Assembly: GCA_035505975.1 (NCBI GenBank)
Contig: DATJQJ010000023.1
Span: 1-17,197, forward strand
DNA from: CAIKOD01 sp035505975
Lineage (GTDB): Archaea > Halobacteriota > Methanomicrobia > Methanomicrobiales > Methanospirillaceae
Reading direction: 5' to 3'
DNA: 17,197 nt
Position numbers and translations under genes: made by a program. Positions within the stretch are counted from its first letter, which is position 1. Every line of letters begins with the position of its first letter. This document shows positions 6,659 through 14,019 of this stretch, one piece after another. The notes beneath the pieces were generated by a model. That model was not told where the DNA came from, ran no database searches, and worked only from the letters and a program-made list of their open reading frames with translations.

Positions 6659-9613
6659 ATGTATCAGGTACCTATGGCATATGTCCACCGGATAGAAGTC
6701 CGCTATAAGACCGATCCCAGGCTTAAGGTCAGGACCGACAGGATTCGAACTCTTGGATTTCCGATTGAGGAATTACACCAGGTCGATACCTACACAATCT
6801 CTACCGCATCCCAAGATTTCACGCCGGTCGAGCTGGACGAGATCGGAATGCAGCTCTCAAATCCCGTTGTACAGACTGTTTCCGTGGACGAGCCAACACG
6901 GGCAAACTTTGATTATGCCATTGAAGTCGGATTTCTGCCTGGCGTTACCGATAATGTAGGTGCAACGGCCTGCAGGACCATAGAGGATTTTACGAGGATG
7001 AAATTTGGGGCAGGGGATGGTGTATATTCCTCCCTGCTCTACCTCGTATCGGGAAAACTTTCTTCCGACCAGCTTACAGCACTCGCAGCAACGCTGGCTA
7101 ACCCCCTTGTCAATCGTGTTCATATCAAGACCCGGGCAGAATATGGATCGTCAGGCATGGACCGGATTGTACCGGTTGTGCAGCTCCACGAACTGCCCAA
7201 GGCCGGGATTGTTGACCTGGACCTCGATGATGGGGACCTCGCTGCGATCGGAAAAGAAGGGATCGCAGACCCGCTGACCGGCGAGAGAAGGGGCCCGCTG
7301 GCCCTCGACCTGCCCCAGCTCCATGCAATCAGGGACTACTTTCATAGCAAGGGGAGAAAACCCACTGATCTTGAGCTCGAATCGCTTGCCCAGACATGGA
7401 GCGAGCACTGCAAACATACCATCTTTGCATCGGCAATGGACGACGATGTTCCCGATGGGCTCTACAGGACCTGCATCCAGGCCGCTACAATGAAGATCAG
7501 GCAGGAAAAAGGGGACAAGGATATCTGCCTCTCTGTGTTCACCGACAATTCCGGGGCTATTGTCTTCGACGATCTATACCTCGTCACGCATAAGGTGGAG
7601 ACCCATAACTCCCCGTCGGCGCTCGACCCGTTCGGCGGCGCCCTTACCGGCATCGTCGGCGTGAACCGGGATACCATCGGCTTTGGTCTTGGAGCTAAGC
7701 CCTGCATCAACATCTATGGTTTCTGCGTCGGGGACCCGGATGCAGACCCCGTTCTCTATCGCGGGAAGGACCGGAAAAACCCGATCCTCCCGCCGCGCCG
7801 GATCCTCGACGGTGTCGTTCGCGGCGTCGGCGTCGGGGGCAATTGTTCGGGCATTCCGACGCCCCAGGGTTTTGTCCAGTTTGACAACCGTTACACCGGT
7901 AAACCCCTGGTGTTTGCCGGGACGGTCGGGGTGATGCCGAGGGAGCACGAAGGCCGGAAACTCTATGAAAAGCAGGCAAGGCCGGGAGACTTCGTCGTTA
8001 TGATTGGTGGACGCGTAGGAAAGGACGGAATTCACGGAGCGACGTTCTCTTCCGAAGCGCTGGATCCTGCAAGTCCGGTAACAGCGGTCCAGATCGGCGA
8101 TCCCATCACCCAGAAAAAATTCTCGGATGTGATCGTAAACGAAGCCCGCGATCGTGGCCTTTATAACAGCATAACTGATAACGGGGCGGGCGGAATTTCG
8201 TGTTCTGTCGCCGAGATGGCAAAGGAATGCAACGGATGCCATGTAACGCTCGAAAAGGTCCCGCTCAAATATCCCGGTATGTCGCCATGGGAGATCTGGA
8301 TTTCTGAATCGCAGGAGAGGATGACCCTTGCCGTGCCTCCCGAAAAGGCGGACGATTTCATGGACCTGATGCGTCGCCGGGATGTCGAAGCAACGGTTAT
8401 CGGGGAATTCACGGACACAGGCCGGTGCGTGGTCGATTATCACGGATCGGTCGTAATGGATCTCGAGCTATCGTTCCTCCACGACGGTGTACCGAAAAAA
8501 CATCTCAACACTGAGTATTCTGACACCCGTTTCCCTGAACCGGACAGCCCATGCCCTGACCGTCTCGATGAAATCCTCAAAACGATGCTCCGGAGAAAGA
8601 ACCTCTGCTCCAAGGAATTCATATCGATTCAGTACGATCACGCCGTTCAGGGGGGTGCGGTTATCGGTCCTTTGGCCGGGAAGGGGAGAGTCCAGACGAT
8701 GGCCACCCTCACAAAGGTCATCCCCGGCTCGAAGAGGGGTGTCGGGCTGTCCCAGGGAATTTTCCCCTCATATTCGGAGATCGACCCCTACCGGATGGCC
8801 TGTGCATGCATCGACACCGCTATCAGGGGCCTCATTGCCCTCGGGGTCCCGCTGGATGCTATCGCCATCCTCGATAACTTCTGCTGGTGCTCTTCCGACG
8901 AACCAGGGCGCCTCGGCCAGCTGAAAAAGGCTGCATTCGGGTGCTTCGACGGGGCGACCGGTTTTCAGACACCTTTTATATCGGGAAAAGACAGTATGTT
9001 CAATGACTTTTCCGGGTTCGACGAGGATAACAACCCGGTGAAGATCTCGGTCCCGCCGACACTCCTCATATCATCCATCGGAATTCATCCCGATGTGAGC
9101 ACTGCGGTCTCAATGGACGCTAAAATCGAAGGAGACCTTGTGTACCTCGTTGGTAATACGGCTTTGGAGCTCGGAGGGTCGGAGTATTTTGCTATGCTCG
9201 GTTATAGCGGGAATACCGTTCCTTCACTCGATATCCCTGCCGTCAACGCCCGGTACCGGCGTCTGACCCGTGCCATCTCCCGCGGTCTTGTGGCATCTGC
9301 CCTGCCGGTTACATCGGGCGGCCTGGGAACCGCATTGGCGAAAGTCGCCATTGCCGGTCGCCTTGGACTGGAAATAACAATTCCCTCAAATGTCAGGCCT
9401 GACTATTATCTGTTTTCGGAGACGCTGGGAAGGTTCGTTGTCACGGTCGCCCCGGACAACAAACGGGGTTTCGAACAGGAGATGGGTGACGATGTGTCGT
9501 TGATCGGACGCGTAGGAGGGAACCGGGTCAGGATCTCCGGAGAAACGATTATTGCCGATGTGCCTGTCAGTGAGCTGGAATCCGCCTACAAGGCACCGTT
9601 CGGGAGGTACTGA
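6659..9613 (+). CDS. purL: FGAM synthase, PurL with two PurS-like N-terminal repeats
   Basis: Synthetase subunit of phosphoribosylformylglycinamidine synthase, the ATP- and glutamine-dependent fourth step of purine synthesis. At 984 residues it exceeds the usual small archaeal PurL (about 720). The extra length is N-terminal: residues 7-80 and 84-163 each look like a PurS domain, ending in the matching segments LSNPVVQTVSV and LANPLVNRVHI, followed by a linker to about 215. The catalytic part begins with TWSEHCKH (246-253, active-site histidines) and continues through KVETHNSPSALDPFGGA and GVGVGGNCSGIPTPQG. No separate purS was found in the window. ATG 6659 opens the frame; ATG 6674 (MAYVHRIEVRYK), preceded by AGGT, is an equally good start. 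purQ follows three bases after the stop. Confidence 0.95.
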   Translation: MYQVPMAYVHRIEVRYKTDPRLKVRTDRIRTLGFPIEELHQVDTYTISTASQDFTPVELDEIGMQLSNPVVQTVSVDEPTRANFDYAIEVGFLPGVTDNVGATACRTIEDFTRMKFGAGDGVYSSLLYLVSGKLSSDQLTALAATLANPLVNRVHIKTRAEYGSSGMDRIVPVVQLHELPKAGIVDLDLDDGDLAAIGKEGIADPLTGERRGPLALDLPQLHAIRDYFHSKGRKPTDLELESLAQTWSEHCKHTIFASAMDDDVPDGLYRTCIQAATMKIRQEKGDKDICLSVFTDNSGAIVFDDLYLVTHKVETHNSPSALDPFGGALTGIVGVNRDTIGFGLGAKPCINIYGFCVGDPDADPVLYRGKDRKNPILPPRRILDGVVRGVGVGGNCSGIPTPQGFVQFDNRYTGKPLVFAGTVGVMPREHEGRKLYEKQARPGDFVVMIGGRVGKDGIHGATFSSEALDPASPVTAVQIGDPITQKKFSDVIVNEARDRGLYNSITDNGAGGISCSVAEMAKECNGCHVTLEKVPLKYPGMSPWEIWISESQERMTLAVPPEKADDFMDLMRRRDVEATVIGEFTDTGRCVVDYHGSVVMDLELSFLHDGVPKKHLNTEYSDTRFPEPDSPCPDRLDEILKTMLRRKNLCSKEFISIQYDHAVQGGAVIGPLAGKGRVQTMATLTKVIPGSKRGVGLSQGIFPSYSEIDPYRMACACIDTAIRGLIALGVPLDAIAILDNFCWCSSDEPGRLGQLKKAAFGCFDGATGFQTPFISGKDSMFNDFSGFDEDNNPVKISVPPTLLISSIGIHPDVSTAVSMDAKIEGDLVYLVGNTALELGGSEYFAMLGYSGNTVPSLDIPAVNARYRRLTRAISRGLVASALPVTSGGLGTALAKVAIAGRLGLEITIPSNVRPDYYLFSETLGRFVVTVAPDNKRGFEQEMGDDVSLIGRVGGNRVRISGETIIADVPVSELESAYKAPFGRY

Positions 9614-9616
9614 ACT

Positions 9617-10477
9617 ATGTCTGCTGTTGTTAACGGTCCGAAACCTGATCCGGGATCGATCCGGGGCCGGGGGGATATCATCCATGAGAAGGCCCTCATC
9701 ATGAGTGGTTTCGGGATAAATTCGGAGATGGAGACGCAGGAGGCGCTGGCCAGGGCAGGAATGGCTGCGGATATCGTTCATATCAATGACCTCATTGATG
9801 GCAGAAAACAGATGGCTGACTACCGCCTGCTGGTATTTCCCGGTGGGTTCTCGTATGGCGACGATACCGGGGCGGGAAATGCCTATGCCAACCGGGTGAG
9901 GAATAACCTCTGGAAAGATCTGACAGAATTTATCGAAGGCGATAACCTGGTCCTCGGGATCTGTAACGGTTTCCAGATCCTCGCAAACCTCGGGCTCGTA
10001 CCGGCATTCGATAAAAAATTCCAGCGCGACATCGCCCTGATGCCGAACACGAAAGGGGTGCTCGAATGCCGTTTCGTGACCCTCAAACCAGGGGCTGACA
10101 ACCTTTGGACGAAGGGGATCGAACGCATCCTGTGCCCGGTCGCCCATGGGGAAGGAAATTTTTCCTGTTCCAAAGAAACCCTCAAGCGCCTCCAGCGGAA
10201 GAATTTGATTGCCTTCCGGTATTGCAGGGATGATTCGAGCCCTGCAAACGGGGAATACCCGTATAACCCCAACGGATCGGTGGGAGACATCGCCGGGATC
10301 ACATCGGCCGATGGCAAAGTCCTGGCCCTGATGCCTCATCCCGAGAGGGCGATGGAATTTGTTAACCTGTATGACTGGCCCCTGCAGAAGGCGGCAAGGT
10401 TGCGGGAGAGGTTGCCGGTCCCGCTTGCGTCGGCGAACATGCGGTTCTTCCAGAATATCGTGGACTATTTCCGGTAA
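9617..10477 (+). CDS. purQ: FGAM synthase glutaminase subunit (PurQ)
   Basis: Class I glutamine amidotransferase subunit that releases ammonia from glutamine for PurL. The 286 residues contain the nucleophile in GICNGFQ (Cys116) and the His-Glu pair in MPHPERA (His241, Glu243), with FPGGFSYGDD at 74-83. It is longer than typical small PurQ by an N-terminal tail of about 23 residues before KALIMSGFG and by a central insertion near 180-220. The start is secure: a GGGAGGT site inside the end of purL lies 8 bases before ATG 9617, and the gap to the purL stop is only 3 bases, so the two are translationally coupled. Together with the PurS-like repeats of PurL this should make a complete enzyme. Confidence 0.95.
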   Translation: MSAVVNGPKPDPGSIRGRGDIIHEKALIMSGFGINSEMETQEALARAGMAADIVHINDLIDGRKQMADYRLLVFPGGFSYGDDTGAGNAYANRVRNNLWKDLTEFIEGDNLVLGICNGFQILANLGLVPAFDKKFQRDIALMPNTKGVLECRFVTLKPGADNLWTKGIERILCPVAHGEGNFSCSKETLKRLQRKNLIAFRYCRDDSSPANGEYPYNPNGSVGDIAGITSADGKVLALMPHPERAMEFVNLYDWPLQKAARLRERLPVPLASANMRFFQNIVDYFR

Positions 10478-10576
10478 CGCTGTTTTCCCTGCACGATATC
10501 CCTGGATCGAATAACCCGATTCTTGTGGGTAACTGCCTCATACTTATTACCCCGCCGCATCCAATACTATATAATT

Positions 10577-11191
10577 ATGTCAGATTCATATGAGGCGCTT
10601 TTAAAGAAAGCATACAGCGGCATGACGGAGGTCAGCGAATCGCACGAACGGTTCAACGTGCCCGAGGCAAAGAGCTACATCGAAGGGAAGACGACCGTTC
10701 TTGAAAATTTTGCGGAGATTGCAGATATGGTACGCCGGGACAAGGACCACCTGATGAAATTCCTTCTCGGTGAACTCGGGACTGCCGGAAAAATCGATGG
10801 GAACAGGGCGATATTCAACGGGAAATTTGAAAGTTCGCTGATTAATTCCTTAATCAGGAGTTATGTGGAGGACTATGTCATCTGCTCCGAATGCGGGCGG
10901 CCTGACACGCGACTTGTCAAGGACGACCGGTTCCTGCTGCTCAGGTGCGATGCATGCGGAGGGCACAGACCGGTCAAGAAGCGGAAAGCAAGGACAGAAC
11001 CGATAGGGAGCGAGCTCACAGAGGGATCGGTGCTTGATGTGGAAATTCAGTCCGTTTCAAAACGTGGCGACGGGGTCGTCAAAATGGGCAAATATATCAT
11101 GTACGTAGCAAACTCAAAACCCGGCCAACAGGTGAAAGTGAGGATCGCCCGTATATCCGGGTCGATTGTATTCACCGAACGGGCCGAATAA
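10577..11191 (+). CDS. Translation initiation factor aIF2 subunit beta with C-terminal TRAM domain
   Basis: Beta subunit of the archaeal aIF2 complex, which brings Met-tRNAi to the ribosome. From ATG 10577 the protein has 204 residues: an N-terminal helix region, the eIF2-beta/eIF5 core, and a C4 zinc ribbon at Cys103, Cys106, Cys124 and Cys127. A basic linker (RPVKKRKART) leads to a TRAM domain at about 142-202 (EGSVLDVEIQSVSKRGDGVVKMGKY), a small beta-barrel thought to bind RNA. The frame is open from 10523, but MSDSYEALLKKAY is the normal family start. A TATA-like stretch near 10540-10552 would give a very short leader. It is probably transcribed alone; the genes on either side are separated by spacers. 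Confidence 0.93.
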   Translation: MSDSYEALLKKAYSGMTEVSESHERFNVPEAKSYIEGKTTVLENFAEIADMVRRDKDHLMKFLLGELGTAGKIDGNRAIFNGKFESSLINSLIRSYVEDYVICSECGRPDTRLVKDDRFLLLRCDACGGHRPVKKRKARTEPIGSELTEGSVLDVEIQSVSKRGDGVVKMGKYIMYVANSKPGQQVKVRIARISGSIVFTERAE

Positions 11192-11253
11192 GAGTCCGGA
11201 CAACGGCTGCCTCTCCCAATACCGTTAATTTTTAAAAGAACCCCTTTTGAATT

Positions 11254-11264
11254 CCTTATATATT
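11254..11264 (+). promoter_or_regulatory. TATA box of the candidate RNA gene
   Basis: CCTTATATATT is one of the best TATA matches in the window. It lies in a gap between convergent genes and predicts a transcript starting near 11279-11284, exactly where the stable hairpin begins. No protein-coding start lies at the expected distance. Confidence 0.55.
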
Positions 11265-11279
11265 CTTGTTATTGCATGC

Positions 11280-11415
11280 GACGGGGGGAGTATCCACCTT
11301 CCCCCTGTCCCACTCCCTTTTCATAATAGCCGGTGGGCAGTGTTAGTCGGGAATTAAACAGTCACTGTATAGTCCCTCTCACAACCGGGTTCGCCACAGC
11401 GGCGGAGCTGAGCCA
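11280..11415 (+). ncRNA. Candidate structured small RNA of unknown class
   Basis: An 11-bp hairpin pairs 11280-11290 with 11299-11309 around an 8-base loop: a GACGGGGGGAG arm against TTCCCCCTGTC, with two G-U pairs. It is followed by further possible helices: CCCAC/GTGGG (11309-11313 with 11333-11337), CAGTG/CACTG (11338-11342 with 11363-11367), GGTTC/GAGCC (11388-11392 with 11410-11414), and CGCC/GGCG inside it (11392-11395 with 11401-11404). A strong TATA box lies about 25 bases upstream. There is no open reading frame of note. It does not match what I know of RNase P RNA, SRP RNA, H/ACA or C/D guide RNAs. The 3' end is a guess; a T-run at 11435-11438 is another candidate. Confidence 0.45.
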
Positions 11416-11475
11416 AGGTAGCATCCAATATCTCATTTTAACTGAATACAAATGGAATGGAAGAACCATCAGTAA

Positions 11476-11544
11476 ATGAAAGACATATTACTATCAGAAT
11501 TCATCGAACCTGAAAATTCACTGAAAAAAGCCCTCGGAGCTTAA
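11476..11544 (+). CDS. Possible 22-residue small ORF
   Basis: An ATG-started frame encodes MKDILLSEFIEPENSLKKAL followed by Gly-Ala and TAA. A 7-codon frame (ATG GAA TGG ... TAA, 11452-11475) ends directly before its ATG, so the two could be coupled. There is no clear ribosome site; GGAATGG is the nearest purine-rich stretch. The acidic-amphipathic composition is protein-like, but the length makes chance likely. It might be the tail of a decayed gene. I recognise no family. Confidence 0.2.
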   Translation: MKDILLSEFIEPENSLKKALGA

Positions 11545-11559
11545 TGGCTTGGGGAAATG

Positions 11560-11829
11560 TTACTGTTCCCTGACCTGGGAAAGGCATTCGTCACAATATC
11601 CGGATATTCTCTCGCAGGCGTCCTTAATCACTGTCAGAGGACCTTTTTTGCCTTTCGTGGTAACGAGCAGTTCGGGGTCTGAGAACTGGAACTCGATCAC
11701 GTACCGTGCCACGTCGACATCGGGGTCTTTCAGAATTTCCTCCGTCAGGGCGTTCATGAACGTATGTCCCTCCCCCTGGATAATCAGCCTGGCTTTGTCC
11801 TTTTCCAGCTCGAGTACCTTAATATTCAT
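11560..11829 (-). CDS. rpoL: DNA-directed RNA polymerase subunit L (RpoL, Rpb11-like)
   Basis: Small assembly subunit that pairs with RpoD to form the archaeal counterpart of the bacterial alpha dimer. From ATG 11829 it has 89 residues, normal for the family. The hallmark GEGHTFMNAL lies at 19-28, followed by VARYVIEFQFSDPELLV, and it ends with a short acidic/Cys segment (CDEC). The frame continues upstream to 11919, but MNIKVLELEKDKARL is the standard start. AGGTGG lies directly before the ATG, too close to be a normal ribosome site. It is the last gene of the minus-strand run, 147 bases after the MBL hydrolase, and may also have its own promoter (TATA-like TTTCATATC near 11901-11911). Confidence 0.95.
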   Translation of the reverse strand: MNIKVLELEKDKARLIIQGEGHTFMNALTEEILKDPDVDVARYVIEFQFSDPELLVTTKGKKGPLTVIKDACERISGYCDECLSQVREQ

Positions 11830-11976
11830 CCACCTATGTGTGGGCAGGTAGTTCCCATAATGGTATTGGTGAGAGTCCCTCCCGGGGTCGGTCCTGGGAC
11901 GATATGAAATTTTGGTCAAACCAGGGATCGGTCAGCACCCCGGATGTTAAATCCCCCGCGTCCGGCCACACCGGTA

Positions 11977-12699
11977 TCAGGGCAGGATAAAACACTCGCC
12001 GTCCAGTCCGATGCAGGGCAGGTCCCAGGCGATTGCATGACTCATATGTACGCACCTGAATTCCCCAGGTTCCCGGGCTTCCGCAAATGCTATCGCTTCA
12101 GGGTAATTCATATGTTTCGAACCCTTGTAGCCATCGGGCGCCAGGGCGTCGACAAAGAGCAGGTCGACACCGTTTAAGAGTTCTATGCTTTGTTCGGGTA
12201 TCTGGGCCCTGGTATCTCCGGTGTACCCGATTCGGTTCGTTCCGCTGCTGACGATTACGCCGCAACAATAGGCCGGCGGGTGGTTTACGAGGATAAGCGT
12301 TATCGTCATGCCGAAAAGTGAGACCGCGGAATAGGGCTCGACAGGATGCCTCTCAAAAGAAAGAAACCCGAATATGCCACCACAATATGACAGAACAGGC
12401 GGCGCTGCATAGACCGGAGGGAGGTGCTGGACCCGGTAGAACTCCCCGTAACCCATAAAATGGTCGTAATGACCATGCGTCCAGATGACAGCATCGATAG
12501 AGGGGGACCCGTGCAGGAGGAGCTGCTGCCTCAAATCAGGTGAGGAATCGATAAGGACGTGATGGCCCCGATTTTCGAGGAGCAGGGAGGTTCGGAGCCT
12601 CATGGTCCCTGTCTCCCTGGCATAGGTGCACCGCGGGCACGAACACCCGATCTTCGGGGTACCTATGGCATCCCCTGTGCCAAGGAGCGTGACTTTCAT
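11977..12699 (-). CDS. MBL-fold metallohydrolase, PhnP-like
   Basis: A 240-residue metallo-beta-lactamase-fold enzyme. The start LLGTGDAIGTPKIGCSCPRC is typical of the PhnP-like group, with cysteines 19, 21 and 24 likely forming an extra structural zinc site. The metal motif THGHYDHF supplies His75, His77, Asp79 and His80; His140, Asp162 (GYTGDT) and His221 (HMSHA) complete the site. PhnP of E. coli is a cyclic ribose phosphodiesterase, but no phosphonate genes lie here, so the substrate (a cyclic nucleotide or RNA-derived phosphodiester is plausible) is inference. The gene starts one base after the stop of the AAA ATPase, indicating translational coupling and a shared task. Confidence 0.9.
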   Translation of the reverse strand: MKVTLLGTGDAIGTPKIGCSCPRCTYARETGTMRLRTSLLLENRGHHVLIDSSPDLRQQLLLHGSPSIDAVIWTHGHYDHFMGYGEFYRVQHLPPVYAAPPVLSYCGGIFGFLSFERHPVEPYSAVSLFGMTITLILVNHPPAYCCGVIVSSGTNRIGYTGDTRAQIPEQSIELLNGVDLLFVDALAPDGYKGSKHMNYPEAIAFAEAREPGEFRCVHMSHAIAWDLPCIGLDGECFILP

Positions 12700-12700
12700 A

Positions 12701-13975
12701 TTACAACCAGTTCAGCCGCCTGATAGTGCCCCGGCCCCTCACGTTGTCGATGCCCTTCTCGATATCGTCCTGCGACAGGCTCTTCCGGTCTCCGATAATC
12801 GCGGCGAGCGTAGCTTCCTTGACGACCATCCTGAGGTCGGAGCCTGAAAGACCGTCTGTCTGGGCGGCAAGATAGCGGAAATCGCAATCGCACCCGACGG
12901 AGGCGGTTACTTTTTTCAGGATCTGTTCCCTCATCTCTTCATTCGGGAGGGTAAATTCAACGACCTCGTCAAATCTTCGCCATGCCGCTTCGTCCAGGAG
13001 TTGCGGGTGATTTGTCGCACCGATAAGGAGGACGCCGAATTTCACAAGGTTGATTTTGTCGATATTTTTAAGGAGTGCGTTGACCGCCCGTTTCATAGCC
13101 CCGTGGTCGTCGGTAACGCGGCTCTTCGCCACATAATCGAATTCATCGATAAACAGGATACACGGTGCCAGTTTCTTCGCGAATTCAAAAATCTTATCGA
13201 TGTTTTTTGAAGTCTCGCCAAGGTACTGGGAGGTGACCATCGAGAGCCGTACCTCGATAATCGGGGTATGCATGGCATGCGACATTGCGAGGGCCATGGA
13301 GGTCTTACCCGTTCCCGGCGGTCCGACGAAAAGGAGTTTCCCTACCTCATGGATGCGGTGTTTCAGGAGGAAATCCCGGTGTTTGATGGCGATATTCATC
13401 TTTTTGATCGTGTCGATCTGCTCGGGGCTGCAGACCAGGTCAGTCATCTGCTGGTCAATTTCTTCAGGTGCATTGATGATGATGAGGTCCATTGCCCCCC
13501 TCAGGCGTTCGTCGGCAGCGAGGATCTCTGAAATCTTACCTTCGAGGTACGCTCTGCTGTCCTCGAATGGCGGATTGGCTTCGCGTACGCTTTTATAGGA
13601 GATCCCTGTCTCATCGAAATTTTCAAAAAAATATGCAAGAGCAGGGTTCTTTCTTATATGGGGAAGGCCCCCGTTCTTGACAAACCATTTTGCCGCAGCT
13701 TCCAGGGCCGGTATCCTGAAACGCTGACCGAATTCCTCGTACAGGACCACCGGGTTATTGGCAACTTTCGAACGCGGGTCGTCAACGTGAAGCACTCTCC
13801 TGATAGTGCTCTCGCTGACGGTTACCGGGCGCTTTATTCCTGACGGTGTCCCGAGTCCGAACATGATACGATGATCGGGTATCAGGTCATTTATGTCGAG
13901 ATCGAGGTTCTGGTTAAAAATCTCCGCGCTAAGCAGCACATCCAGGATCTTGAGTGTGTCGGTATCGCCGGCCAT
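12701..13975 (-). CDS. AAA family ATPase with uncharacterised N-terminal domain
   Basis: A 424-residue protein with one AAA module at about 195-415. Walker A is GPPGTGKTS (218-226), Walker B is CILFIDEFD (272-280; DEFD rather than the DEID of proteasomal or Cdc48 ATPases), sensor 1 is GATN (319-322), and candidate arginine fingers are Arg333/Arg334 (WRRFD). The helical lid carries GLSGSDLRMVVKEA. The 190 residues in front do not match the coiled coil/OB of PAN, the Cdc48 N domain or Lon; they include the conserved-looking stretch NPVVLYEEFGQRFRIP. The role is unknown: remodelling of a protein or nucleoprotein partner is the general inference. ATG 13975 is followed downstream by the coupled MBL hydrolase. 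A TATA-like ATAATCTTATCC (14002-14013) suggests its own promoter. Confidence 0.88.
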   Translation of the reverse strand: MAGDTDTLKILDVLLSAEIFNQNLDLDINDLIPDHRIMFGLGTPSGIKRPVTVSESTIRRVLHVDDPRSKVANNPVVLYEEFGQRFRIPALEAAAKWFVKNGGLPHIRKNPALAYFFENFDETGISYKSVREANPPFEDSRAYLEGKISEILAADERLRGAMDLIIINAPEEIDQQMTDLVCSPEQIDTIKKMNIAIKHRDFLLKHRIHEVGKLLFVGPPGTGKTSMALAMSHAMHTPIIEVRLSMVTSQYLGETSKNIDKIFEFAKKLAPCILFIDEFDYVAKSRVTDDHGAMKRAVNALLKNIDKINLVKFGVLLIGATNHPQLLDEAAWRRFDEVVEFTLPNEEMREQILKKVTASVGCDCDFRYLAAQTDGLSGSDLRMVVKEATLAAIIGDRKSLSQDDIEKGIDNVRGRGTIRRLNWL

Positions 13976-14019
13976 GACTGTAACTTCTAGTATTCATTCT
14001 CGCAAAGGATAAGATTATC

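Larger units (their letters stand above)
11192..11559. other. Non-coding region between aIF2-beta and rpoL
   Basis: This 368-base gap separates two convergent genes. It holds a T-rich end after aIF2-beta (11229-11233), a strong TATA box (11254-11264), a structured G- and C-rich tract (11280-11415) proposed as an RNA gene, and a 22-codon open frame (11476-11544). The remaining 11416-11475 is AT-rich with nothing recognised. Convergent neighbours do not need promoters here, so the TATA box must serve something else. Confidence 0.6.

Noticed and set aside
7574..8443. Minus-strand frame of 289 codons opposite purL
   Set aside because: Shadow of a high-GC coding gene; no motif or start signal.
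9386..10339. Minus-strand frame of 317 codons opposite the purL/purQ junction
   Set aside because: It crosses two confirmed genes and has no domain that I can recognise.
11280..11440. RNase P RNA or SRP RNA
   Set aside because: The universally conserved segments expected of either RNA are not visible, and the tract is too short for a complete SRP RNA.
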